Assembly (NCBI GenBank): GCA_038040485.1
Contig: JBBPIE010000061.1
Location: forward strand, 1 to 20,526
Direction of reading: 5' to 3'
DNA: 20,526 bases
From: Onstottus_B arcticum
Lineage (GTDB): Bacteria; Acidobacteriota; Blastocatellia; UBA7656
Shown: positions 13,692 to 20,503 of the stretch, piece after piece
Layout of the letters: every line of letters begins with the position of its first letter
Numbering within the stretch: the stretch's first letter is position 1
Notes under the pieces: generated by a model
Told to the model about the DNA's origin: nothing
The model's input: only the letters and a program-made list of their open reading frames with translations
Databases searched by the model: none
Position numbers and translations under genes: made by a program

Positions 13692-14771
13692 ATGCGAATC
13701 CTCATCGTCAAACTAAGCTCGATAGGCGACGTGGTTCACGCCTTACCCGCAGCAGCGTTTCTCAAACGCGCCTTGCCGGAAGCTCAGATCTCATGGGTAG
13801 TCGAGCGCAGCGCGAGCGCTATTCTCAAAGACTCGCCGGTAATCGATCAGTTGATTGAGATCGATACTCGCTCCTGGCGCGAGCGGCCCCTAAGCATGCA
13901 TACACTCGCCGATGCGCGAGCGCGACTCGGAGAGTTGCGACATCGTGGCCCGCACAGCAACGGCGGCAAGATCGATGTCGCAATCGACCTCCAGGGCTTG
14001 ATCAAATCTGGCATCGTCGCGCGCGCATCGGGCGCGAGCCGACGAATCGGTTTCGACCCGGCCGGTCTGCGCGAAAAGGCCAGCCGCGTCTTCTTGACCG
14101 AAGAGGTCGACACATCTCATCTCGAGCACGTGATCGAGAAGAATCTTGCGCTCGCTCGCGCCGCCCTTGAAATGAACGGGGCGTCGAGCGATTCAACTCC
14201 ATACGAATTCCCGATCGCTCTGCGCCCTGAAGACGATCTCTTCGCGGAATCAGAAGCCGGCGCGCGCGGGAAGCGTTTCGCGATTCTGAATCCCGGAGGC
14301 GGCTGGACCACGAAGCTCTGGCCTGCCGAACGATTCGGTCAACTGGCCGATTTGCTTCTCGAACAGCACAGCATGGCCTCAATCGTCACCTACGGCCCTG
14401 GCGAAGAAGCTCTGGCTAATCAGGTCGCCGCAAGCTCCCGCGCCAAGGCCGCCCGGCCACTCGCGTCCACGCTCAAACAGTTTGTCGCGCTCGCCCGGCG
14501 TGCAAGTCTCTTTGTGGGCGGCGACACAGGCCCGCTTCATCTCGCGGCGGCGAGCTCCACGCCGATCGTTGGGATCTACGGACCTACCTCGGCTGAGCGA
14601 AACGGGCCGTTCGACAAGCGCGACATCGCTGTAGGCTTGGATCTGTGGTGCCGCTCGAACTGCCACCGGCGAAGCTGCTGGCATTGGGAGTGTATGGACA
14701 TTCCGTTGAGCAGGGTCGCGAAAGCTGCGTCTAAGCGGCTCGCCGATAAAGAGAGGAAAGATCCAGAGTGA
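13692..14771 (+). CDS. waaC: Glycosyltransferase family 9, heptosyltransferase I-like
   Basis: This 359-aa enzyme probably transfers an ADP-activated heptose to the lipid A-Kdo inner core at the cytoplasmic membrane face. Numbered from ATG 13692, it opens MRILIVKLSSIGDVVHALPA, the GT9 signature. It continues with WVVERSASAIL, IDLQGLIKSG (98-107), NPGGGWTTKLWP (200-211, the donor-binding strand), and GGDTGPLHLAAA (276-287) with YGPT (296-299), then a Cys-rich tail (CRSNCHRRSCWHWECM). Length and motifs favour WaaC over WaaF, but the acceptor is inferred. The start was chosen because the extended -10 sits upstream at 13658-13666 and the Rossmann strand begins here; no Shine-Dalgarno is present. 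Its stop overlaps the next gene by 4 bp. Confidence 0.85.
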   Translation: MRILIVKLSSIGDVVHALPAAAFLKRALPEAQISWVVERSASAILKDSPVIDQLIEIDTRSWRERPLSMHTLADARARLGELRHRGPHSNGGKIDVAIDLQGLIKSGIVARASGASRRIGFDPAGLREKASRVFLTEEVDTSHLEHVIEKNLALARAALEMNGASSDSTPYEFPIALRPEDDLFAESEAGARGKRFAILNPGGGWTTKLWPAERFGQLADLLLEQHSMASIVTYGPGEEALANQVAASSRAKAARPLASTLKQFVALARRASLFVGGDTGPLHLAAASSTPIVGIYGPTSAERNGPFDKRDIAVGLDLWCRSNCHRRSCWHWECMDIPLSRVAKAASKRLADKERKDPE

Positions 14772-15352
14772 CGTTTGGACACCTAGCTCAGCGCATACGA
14801 GTGCCGGCAGGCTTTGTGCTTGCACCGTTGCTCTTCATATCCGCGCGGCCCAATCCGAGGTGGTTGCTGATGGGTGGGGCGGTCGCCTTCATTGGTCTTG
14901 TGATTCGCGCGTGGGCGTCGGGCTACCTGAAGAAGAACGAGGAGCTGACGATTGTGGGCCCTTACGCGCATACACGGAATCCGCTGTATCTCGGGACGTT
15001 TCTTCTCGGAACCGGAGTCGCGGTTAGCGCGGGCACGTTGTGGTTTACGGCGCTCTTCATCTGCCTCTACCTTTTTATCTACCTGCCGGTAATGTTTACC
15101 GAAGCAGAGACGATGCGCGAACTATTCCCAAGCGAGTACAGAGACTACAGCAGACGGGTCCCGTTGTTTCATCTGCGACTGACGCGGTATCGAAGAGGCC
15201 CGTGGCAGACAGCGCTTATCGGAGGGGATCAAGCGGGCCGCGGATTCGATGCTGCGCTCTACTTGAAGCACCGCGAGTATCGCGCGGCGTTTGCCCTGCT
15301 GGCAGTCTACGCGATGCTTGCGGCAAAACTCGTGCTGCTTCCGGCGAGTTAA
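14768..15352 (+). CDS. Isoprenylcysteine carboxyl methyltransferase-like membrane protein
   Basis: This 194-aa integral membrane protein has about four hydrophobic segments. The central motif VGPYAHTRNPLYLGTFLLG and the later EAETMRELFPSEYRDYSRRVP are the hallmark of the ICMT/PEMT-like (phospholipid methyltransferase) family, where the RNP/Y region and the E..R..F...Y..Y stretch bind S-adenosylmethionine. The ~45-residue C-terminal extension contains one more hydrophobic segment. Substrate is unknown: bacterial members methylate lipids, isoprenoids or other small molecules. The GTG start overlaps the heptosyltransferase stop (GTGA) and has AGAGGAAAG upstream, so translation is coupled. Operon context suggests modification of an envelope lipid or sugar, which is an inference. 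Confidence 0.85.
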   Translation: MTFGHLAQRIRVPAGFVLAPLLFISARPNPRWLLMGGAVAFIGLVIRAWASGYLKKNEELTIVGPYAHTRNPLYLGTFLLGTGVAVSAGTLWFTALFICLYLFIYLPVMFTEAETMRELFPSEYRDYSRRVPLFHLRLTRYRRGPWQTALIGGDQAGRGFDAALYLKHREYRAAFALLAVYAMLAAKLVLLPAS

Positions 15353-15373
15353 CAGGCGTCTCAAAGGGTAATC

Positions 15374-16210
15374 ATGAAGTCGATGATCTCTAAGCTCTCG
15401 GGGACGATTGCGGCAGCCGTTGTGGTTACTGCCCTCGGCGCAGCGCAGACAAGCCCCGAGAAGCCCGCAACGGCGGCGCCGCCGGGGGCCGCGAAAGTCG
15501 CTCTCCCGCTTCCCTTCCAGCCGGGCGAGACTCTTGTCTACGAGGTGAGCTTTTCTAAGCTGATCTTCTCAGGCGTCGTAGGCGACATCAAGATCTCAGT
15601 CTTGAAGCAAGCCGGCCCAGAGTCTGCCTCGATCGAATTCAAAGCCGAAGCCGTGTCCCGCGGTTTCTTTCCAACTCTGCTGGGATTCAAAGTAAAGGAC
15701 ACTTACTCATCCACGGTGAACGCAGCAGACCTGGGGCTTCACAGTTTCAAGAGAACGATTCAAGAGGGCAAGACCCGACGCGAGCAGGCGTCGACCATCA
15801 ACCGCGAGGCTGGACGAGTCACCTTTACCGCGCGGAATCTTGCAGACACCAAGGCGCAGCCCAGGGTCAAAGAAGCGCCGTCACCTGCGTGGGTCCAGGA
15901 CCTGCTCTCGGCGATCTACTATGTTCGAACTCAGAAGCTCAACGAGGGCGATGTCATTGCAATACCGATAAGCGACGGCGGCGACCTCTACAACATCGAG
16001 GTGCTCGTGGGAAAACGTGAAGAGTTAAAGCTGGCTCTCGGGAAATTCAAGACCATAAAGTTGGAAGCCAAGGTCTTCGATGGCCGTTTCATAAAGCGTA
16101 GCGGCGAGATGCTCGTCTGGTTGAGCGACAATCCGAACCGGCTTATCACGAGAGTCAGAATCAAAACGTCAGGCGCTACCGTTACGGCCGAGCTGAAGCG
16201 CATCGGCTAA
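15374..16210 (+). CDS. DUF3108 domain protein, exported
   Basis: This 278-aa protein has a signal peptide at residues 1-24 (MKSMISKLSGTIAAAVVVTA...GAAQ), a Pro/Ala linker, then a domain beginning FQPGETLVYEVSFSKLIFSGVVG. That segment and the continuing repetitive beta strands (IEFKAEAVSRGFFPTLLGF, VKDTYSSTVNAADLGLHSF, EMLVWLSDNPNRLITRVRI) match the DUF3108 pattern. These are beta-rich periplasmic proteins of unknown biochemical role in many Gram-negative bacteria. The ATG at 15374 has AAAGGG 5 nt upstream, 21 bp after the methyltransferase stop, so it is the third gene of the operon. Envelope or glycolipid function is inferred from the operon. Confidence 0.85.
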   Translation: MKSMISKLSGTIAAAVVVTALGAAQTSPEKPATAAPPGAAKVALPLPFQPGETLVYEVSFSKLIFSGVVGDIKISVLKQAGPESASIEFKAEAVSRGFFPTLLGFKVKDTYSSTVNAADLGLHSFKRTIQEGKTRREQASTINREAGRVTFTARNLADTKAQPRVKEAPSPAWVQDLLSAIYYVRTQKLNEGDVIAIPISDGGDLYNIEVLVGKREELKLALGKFKTIKLEAKVFDGRFIKRSGEMLVWLSDNPNRLITRVRIKTSGATVTAELKRIG

Positions 16211-16638
16211 GTAGCCTGAGAGTTCCGCTTCTGGAAAAGACGTGTCTGAAGTGGGACTTGAGGCGGTCGGTAGTGCATAGCGCTAGATCGCAAGATCCCT
16301 TAGCAACTCGTAGCGGTGCCATGTTCTAGTAGCCGCCTGCCCGCGAACCATCGAGGCTCCGTCAATAGCTACATTCGACTTAGCCTGGCTGAGCATTCAA
16401 CCTCGGCTAGGCAGGACTCGGCTAAACTCGTCGGGCCGTCCTCCCTCGAAGCGTCCCCAGTGCGAGCTTGTCCCTAGCAAAAGAGAACCGAGGAGCCAGT
16501 CTTGTTTTTTTGAGTGAAATCAGGAAGAAACTGTTATACAATGCGGGCCGCCACGGAGACGCAAGTTCCCCGAGCCACCATGCTGCTCAGTGGCGCCAAG
16601 CAAACTCATTGGGCGTGGGCTAAGGAGTGGCTCGAGGC
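16211..16638. other. Gene-free spacer
   Basis: No convincing ORF is seen. It contains a hairpin at 16383-16412: GCCTGGCTGAG and CTCGGCTAGGC pair over 11 bp, with two G-U pairs and an 8-nt loop. A T-run follows at 16505-16511, with a weak promoter-like TATACAAT at 16535-16542. A palindrome CGAGGCT-T-AGCCTCG lies at 16633-16647, overlapping the end of the next gene. Confidence 0.4.
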
Positions 16639-16983
16639 TTAGCCTCGCAATCTAGTCCACAGGAAGAACGCGAGCGCGAGCATCAACGCGCCTGACCCGA
16701 AGTCAAACCCAGACGTCCGTTCCGCGCTTGCCGGGGTAGTGCCTTGATTCGAAAACTTCTTATTCGGATTCGCGGATGTGGCGCTGTTGCCACCGGGTTG
16801 CTCGCCTGGGTCGCAGAAGCAGCCGTCACTGCCGCATTGGCACCAGCCGCCGAGCAGGGTGCGCCCGGCAAACACGACCGATTGAAAGGCAACTGCGTCT
16901 TTCTGGCCTCTTTCACTGGATGGTGAAGAGAAAACCGGTAGGACCAAAAGGCAGATGGCTGTGAGCAGTAGTTTCTTAGCCAA
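16639..16983 (-). CDS. Small secreted Cys-rich protein with C-terminal membrane segment
   Basis: This 114-aa protein begins MAKKLLLTAICLLVLPVFSS, a clear signal peptide. A short linker follows, then a cysteine motif WCQCGSDGCFCDPGEQ (residues 47-62, four Cys in two CxC pairs). A Ser/Asn-rich linker comes next, then a final hydrophobic helix (about 96-111) ending in basic residues (WTRLRG). The tail resembles sorting or anchor segments, although I cannot assign it to a named CTERM class. The four cysteines could bind metal or form disulphides. The TTG start at 16983 is supported by a perfect GGAGG (complement of 16992-16996) 8 nt upstream. The gene overlaps the divergent TPR gene's 5' end by 29 bp. 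I know no function. Confidence 0.75.
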   Translation of the reverse strand: MAKKLLLTAICLLVLPVFSSPSSERGQKDAVAFQSVVFAGRTLLGGWCQCGSDGCFCDPGEQPGGNSATSANPNKKFSNQGTTPASAERTSGFDFGSGALMLALAFFLWTRLRG

Positions 16984-17977
16984 GGTATCGTCCTCCTTCG
17001 CGGGTTTCGCCGAACCGCGTACCGCAATCGGTCACGGCACATCGTGGCAACGTCTCATCGCCCTTGAGCTTGTTCGAGCCTCGAATTCAAAAGAAGTATT
17101 CCATCAACTCGCAACGTCCTTGATCCGACTCGCGGAGCATTCAATCGGCTGGCGTGATATGCGCACGTTAGCAGAGGTGTGTGAAGTCCTATTGAGTCTC
17201 CCCCTGCCAGAGGCTAGACAAGTCGGGTTGTACTATTCCGCTTTGGTGCTGAAGCGGAGAGGCCAAGGCGACGAAGCCCAGACCCTTCTCGAAAGAATTG
17301 TAGATAGTCCGGTATTAAGCTATCGAGCGCGCTCAATGCAGACTCTGGGTGTGATGCAGCAGGAGCGTGGCAACCTTGACGAAGCTGGGTGCTTTTATCT
17401 GGAAGCAATGCGTCTGGGCAGTGAGCACGATCTGATAACCACACTGTCTGCCCACGAGACGATAAGCGCGATCCGAAGCGAGGGCGGTGATCATCACGGG
17501 GCTCTGGCCGATCTCGAACGTCTATGGCCGGTCTTTCGGCTCGCAAGCAAACAAATCCCCTTTTACTTTTACGTTTACCACGCTGACCTTGCATATGAGT
17601 TAGGTCAAGTCGGTCGCACCGCGGAAGCGGAAGCAGCTTGCGCCATCGCTCTCGCTTCTCCCTTCGCTCCAGCTTATCCGGAGTGGAGCGAGACTCGCGA
17701 TGAGATTGCTGCGAAGCGACTCGCTGCCACGCCTTCGGTCGTCGCGTTCAGTCGTGTTCCGGAAAAAGAACCTTCACCCAACGTCGAACGGGATCTGAAG
17801 CGCGAGCCATCGAGAGCGCCAGCCTCACCTTGGCCTGGACATCCAAAACTTTCTTTTCAAAGAGCCATAATCCCGAATACCGCAACTGCGGCAGTTCCCC
17901 ACGATGGAATTACTCAAGCCATCCTTAGCCGGATGCTGACCTGCATCGGCTCTCGCGCGCCACCCGCCCGTTCCTGA
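16955..17977 (+). CDS. TPR-like helical repeat protein
   Basis: This 340-aa cytoplasmic protein is mostly alpha-helical, with tetratricopeptide-like repeats between about residues 55 and 235 (LYYSALVLKRRGQGDEAQTL, RARSMQTLGVMQQERGNLDE, HGALADLERLWPVF, LAYELGQVGRTAEAEAACAI). The sequence ASPFAPAYPEWSETRDEIAAKR followed by a Pro-rich tail matches a family I recall as frequent in Blastocatellia, of unknown function. The last ~65 residues look disordered. The start is uncertain: ATG 16955 lies inside the divergent gene's signal peptide and has only a weak upstream GGCAG, but I see no better codon upstream of the repeats. No signal peptide. Protein interaction is inferred from TPRs only. Confidence 0.75.
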   Translation: MAVSSSFLAKVSSSFAGFAEPRTAIGHGTSWQRLIALELVRASNSKEVFHQLATSLIRLAEHSIGWRDMRTLAEVCEVLLSLPLPEARQVGLYYSALVLKRRGQGDEAQTLLERIVDSPVLSYRARSMQTLGVMQQERGNLDEAGCFYLEAMRLGSEHDLITTLSAHETISAIRSEGGDHHGALADLERLWPVFRLASKQIPFYFYVYHADLAYELGQVGRTAEAEAACAIALASPFAPAYPEWSETRDEIAAKRLAATPSVVAFSRVPEKEPSPNVERDLKREPSRAPASPWPGHPKLSFQRAIIPNTATAAVPHDGITQAILSRMLTCIGSRAPPARS

Positions 17978-18016
17978 ACCAACCAGCAAACAATACATCG
18001 ATCAGAATTGCGGGAC

Positions 18017-18040
18017 AGGCCGCCACTGTCATGGCGGCCT
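18017..18040. other. Hairpin before the araC-type gene
   Basis: AGGCCGCC and GGCGGCCT form an 8-bp perfect stem with an 8-nt loop, 40 bp after the TPR stop and 75 bp before the regulator start. There is no U-tract. It could attenuate read-through or stabilise the 3' end. Confidence 0.4.
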
Positions 18041-18115
18041 ACCCTGCCCAACTGCACAACGGCGTGTAACAGGATTGGTGTGCCTCGAACACGCCGCCGT
18101 GCCCAAAGGACGGCT

Positions 18116-18529
18116 ATGAGTATAAAAGAAGGAAGCAAAAGAGCAAGCGCTAAATCGCAAAACCCGGGATACCCCAACGACTCTGCTGTCCCGCAGGACA
18201 ATATCCTTAGCCCAAGGGTTCGGCTCGTGATCGACTTCATGAGCGCCAATCTTCAGCGAAGCATTTCTTTAACCGAATTGGCAGGTGTAGCCAATCTCTC
18301 TCCTTCTCACCTTTGCCGGTTGTTCAAGAGTCAAACCGGGATCTCGCCAGGAGAATATCTCAGACGGCTCAGAATGGAAACAGCCCGTCACCTTCTTTCG
18401 ACCAGCGTACTGAGCGTCAAACAGATCATGGCAGCGGCAGGCTATAACAGTAAGAGCCATTTCGTGCGCCATTTCAGAAGATCCTTCGGCCTGACACCTT
18501 CCGAATACAGAAGAGGGATCTCAACCTAG
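18116..18529 (+). CDS. Short AraC/XylS-type HTH regulator
   Basis: This 137-aa protein consists almost only of a double HTH DNA-binding domain, after a ~30-residue charged N-terminus. Motifs are VRLVIDFMSANLQRSISLTE, then ELAGVANLSPSHLCRLFKSQ, the GISPGEYLRRLRMETARHLL helix, and the second HTH IMAAAGYNSKSHFVRHFRRS followed by FGLTPSEYRR. That is the classical AraC C-terminal signature. There is no attached ligand-binding or sensor domain, so the signal is either absent or supplied by another protein. ATG 18116 is chosen for AAGGA at 18106-18110; an earlier in-frame reading from 18008 lacks a binding site and crosses the hairpin. It may be co-transcribed with the upstream TPR gene. Target genes unknown. 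Confidence 0.9.
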   Translation: MSIKEGSKRASAKSQNPGYPNDSAVPQDNILSPRVRLVIDFMSANLQRSISLTELAGVANLSPSHLCRLFKSQTGISPGEYLRRLRMETARHLLSTSVLSVKQIMAAAGYNSKSHFVRHFRRSFGLTPSEYRRGIST

Positions 18530-19097
18530 TAGCGACAAGCGTTGATCTCCGGTGTTGAATGCCACTATCGGATAACAAATACCAATATTGACGACCTCTT
18601 TGTCGTTGTAGCGAGGAACGCGTCGTGCGATACTCTCCCTCCGTGGGGCTTTTGTGCGAGTTCCTACACGTTCTTTTTAGAGGTAACTCTGGCGGAGTCG
18701 ATTCGTAATGCTGCCGGGTTGATTCATCATTGGACCGTACGGTTCGAGGTGCTCACCGTTTGCCATTCGTTGGCTTCGGTGTAGCGTCGGTTGGATTACC
18801 TGGGGTTGAGAATTGTTTCTGCTGTCCTCTGTGCGAACCAAGTCGGCGATAGGCCGACAGAATACTCAAGAGTGTTGCGCGATCAAGTGCCTAAGAATGC
18901 GCGTACAAACGTTTGCCGTTTCTCCTTTCGGGAAGAGAGGGTACGCCTTGCGGCCTGGTCCAATCCCCACGATTGCCATTCTTGCGTTGCGTGCCCTCTC
19001 CTATACAACAATCGTGTCCATGAAATCAATGCTTATTATTGACGCCTCCCCAAGAACTGCAAGGCTCATCGCTGAGATCCCAACAAGAAGGAGACAA
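18530..19097. other. Gene-free region with repeat copy 2
   Basis: Two ORFs of about 80 codons are present, but they lack good start sites and recognisable features, so I do not call them. The region holds a second copy of the dispersed repeat (18743-18793). A small palindrome GTCGGC...GCCGAC lies near 18842-18858. Near 18566 a 10-codon stretch reads YRITNTNIDD, reminiscent of the C-terminal end of the secreted protein at 12270. Confidence 0.4.
18743..18793 (+). repeat. Dispersed intergenic repeat, copy 2
   Basis: TTCGAGGTGCTCACC (18743-18757) and TAGCGTCGGTTG (18782-18793) are identical to the two segments at 13427-13472 and in the same order and orientation. Confidence 0.55.
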
Positions 19098-19634
19098 ATG
19101 ATGAGACGAGCCGCAAGCACGATCCAGATGCTTGTACTGTTGACCTCGATCGCTGCCGCACAGCCGCTGCAACCACCGAACCTTCGGGTCGCCTCGACTG
19201 CCCACGCTCTACCAACCCCCGCGATTGAAATCTATGTTCCGCAAGGGATGCCGGTCCAAATCGAAGTAACCCGCGACGAAAGGGACCTCTCGATCACCAA
19301 GCTCAACATCAAGCGGATCGTAGGGCCGGAAGTAAGGAGCATGTCAGTGACCGAATGGATGATGGGTCCCGAGTACACTTCGACCACTGATCCGAAGCCT
19401 GTCACGGACGGCCGCATCAGTCGGTACACAACCTACAACGTTGGCGACCCCGCGAGTGCGGCCTGGGCTTCATCGGTCGACGTGCGCCGCTTCATCCTCC
19501 TCGTTGAGCGCCTGGAGACAGACACAGGCGTATGGGTGATGGGCGATGGCAGCAAAGATCGGCTCGCTACACTTGCGGCCATAGTCGAGCGCGGTGTTAG
19601 TGCAGTGCCCCGCGCTACGTTCATCCCGAAGTGA
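19098..19634 (+). CDS. Secreted protein of unknown function
   Basis: This 178-aa protein has a signal peptide (MMRRAASTIQMLVLLTSIAAAQ) and a mature part without cysteines that looks beta-rich: IEIYVPQGMPVQIEVTRDER, SITKLNIKRIVGPEVRS, then VRRFILLVERLETDTGVWVM. I recognise no family. The start at 19098 is preferred to the long upstream reading from 18813, because AAGGAG lies at 19088-19093 and the signal peptide begins there; the ATG at 19101 is equally good. It is 67 bp upstream of the next plus-strand gene and could be in one transcript with it. Confidence 0.75.
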   Translation: MMRRAASTIQMLVLLTSIAAAQPLQPPNLRVASTAHALPTPAIEIYVPQGMPVQIEVTRDERDLSITKLNIKRIVGPEVRSMSVTEWMMGPEYTSTTDPKPVTDGRISRYTTYNVGDPASAAWASSVDVRRFILLVERLETDTGVWVMGDGSKDRLATLAAIVERGVSAVPRATFIPK

Positions 19635-19701
19635 TTTGGAAAGAACTCTTCATCAACCTGATTCTCACGGAGAATCTTTCTAGCTAGAGACACGAGAGCA
19701 A

Positions 19702-20130
19702 GTGGCTAAACCACCAAGACGGAAATATCCCAAGGGTTTCGTTGTCCCCGAAAGCGAAATCCGAGAACTCGCCGCCAACATGAAAATCCGCGAGGCTCAA
19801 GACGCGGCTCTGTGTTTGCTGGTCATCAATGAAGCGGCGAAGGCCATTGGCGCGGCACGTGAACAACAAGCGGACAACGGTGAAGTGAATCTACTCCTGA
19901 TCAAGCAGATTGCCCTTGAAGAAAAGTGCCGCCGGATTCGACGCATCATCAAAGCGATGATCGCCGCGATCGAGCGCGGCGCCGAGGGCGTGCTTGCGGC
20001 GCGTCTGACGATTACCTGCTTTATCGAATTCGCTTTCGAATATATGCCGGATCCCGACATTGCTGCGCGTCTGTACAACGGCAAGTTGAGCAAGATTCAG
20101 ACAAGCCTCTCAAAGCAACAGACGATGTAA
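19702..20130 (+). CDS. Helical cytoplasmic protein of unknown function
   Basis: This 142-aa protein has a basic N-terminus (MAKPPRRKYPKG) and is predicted largely alpha-helical, with alternating charged and hydrophobic residues: ESEIRELAANMKIREAQDAA, INEAAKAIGAAREQQ, KCRRIRRIIKAMIAAIERG. It ends KIQTSLSKQQTM. No signal peptide or HTH is convincing, and I do not recognise a family. The start is GTG at 19702, with a weak purine stretch upstream (GAGAGCAA); no in-frame ATG lies near. The basic start and helix-rich core could suit nucleic-acid binding, but that is only a guess. Confidence 0.65.
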   Translation: MAKPPRRKYPKGFVVPESEIRELAANMKIREAQDAALCLLVINEAAKAIGAAREQQADNGEVNLLLIKQIALEEKCRRIRRIIKAMIAAIERGAEGVLAARLTITCFIEFAFEYMPDPDIAARLYNGKLSKIQTSLSKQQTM

Positions 20131-20147
20131 CAGCAAAAAGCCGCGTC

Positions 20148-20169
20148 GGGCTGCTTCGCCAGGCAGCCC
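20148..20169 (+). terminator. Weak terminator-like hairpin
   Basis: GGGCTGC (20148-20154) and GCAGCCC (20163-20169) pair around an 8-nt loop, 18 bp after the preceding stop. No U-tract follows, so this is suggestive only. Confidence 0.35.
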
Positions 20170-20387
20170 TATCTCGCCGATCGCGCGCGTCCCGCGATGA
20201 AGGCATAACTTGGTCAACAGAATGAGCGGGAAGTGGCATTGACCTGATCGTGGAACCGGGTTGAACAGATGTTAGCCCTCACGGCAGATTCTTAACACAG
20301 GTTTGCATTGTGCTGGCTGTAGTTCGCGTCATGAACTATTAGCGAAACGAAATCGATAGGGGAAACGAAATAGCGCGAGCCGACGGC

Positions 20388-20474
20388 CTGAGATTCAATC
20401 GCAAGTCTGAGATTCAATCGCAAGTTTGATATTCAATTCGCAAGTCCCGAAGGTCTGATATTCGATTCGCGAGT
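20388..20474 (+). repeat. Four-copy tandem repeat of about 19-20 bp
   Basis: Copies 1 and 2 are identical and adjacent: CTGAGATTCAATCGCAAGT at 20388-20406 and 20407-20425. Copy 3 (20426-20445, TTGATATTCAATTCGCAAGT) and copy 4 (20455-20474, CTGATATTCGATTCGCGAGT) are diverged and separated by CCCGAAGGT. The array ends 29 bp before the next ATG. Confidence 0.9.
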
Positions 20475-20503
20475 CCCGACGCGAGAACCTGGAAGGAGCC
20501 CTG

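Larger units (their letters stand above)
20131..20503. other. Repeat-bearing leader before the last gene
   Basis: No gene is present. The interval contains the weak hairpin, a directly repeated GAAACGAAAT (20344-20353 and 20362-20371, 18-bp spacing) and the four-copy tandem repeat just before the final start codon. Confidence 0.5.

Noticed and set aside
16541..16645. 34-codon ORF after a promoter-like TATACAAT
   Set aside because: Spacing to a -35 is poor, no homology or ribosome binding site, and the stop lies in a palindrome belonging to the neighbouring gene's 3' end.
18542..19042. Two ORFs of about 80 codons in the gene-free region
   Set aside because: No recognisable domain, poor codon pattern and no ribosome binding site; kept only as part of the spacer entry.
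20388..20474. CRISPR array
   Set aside because: Copies are adjacent or 9 bp apart, diverged, and only 19-20 bp long with no unique spacers of constant size; no cas genes nearby.
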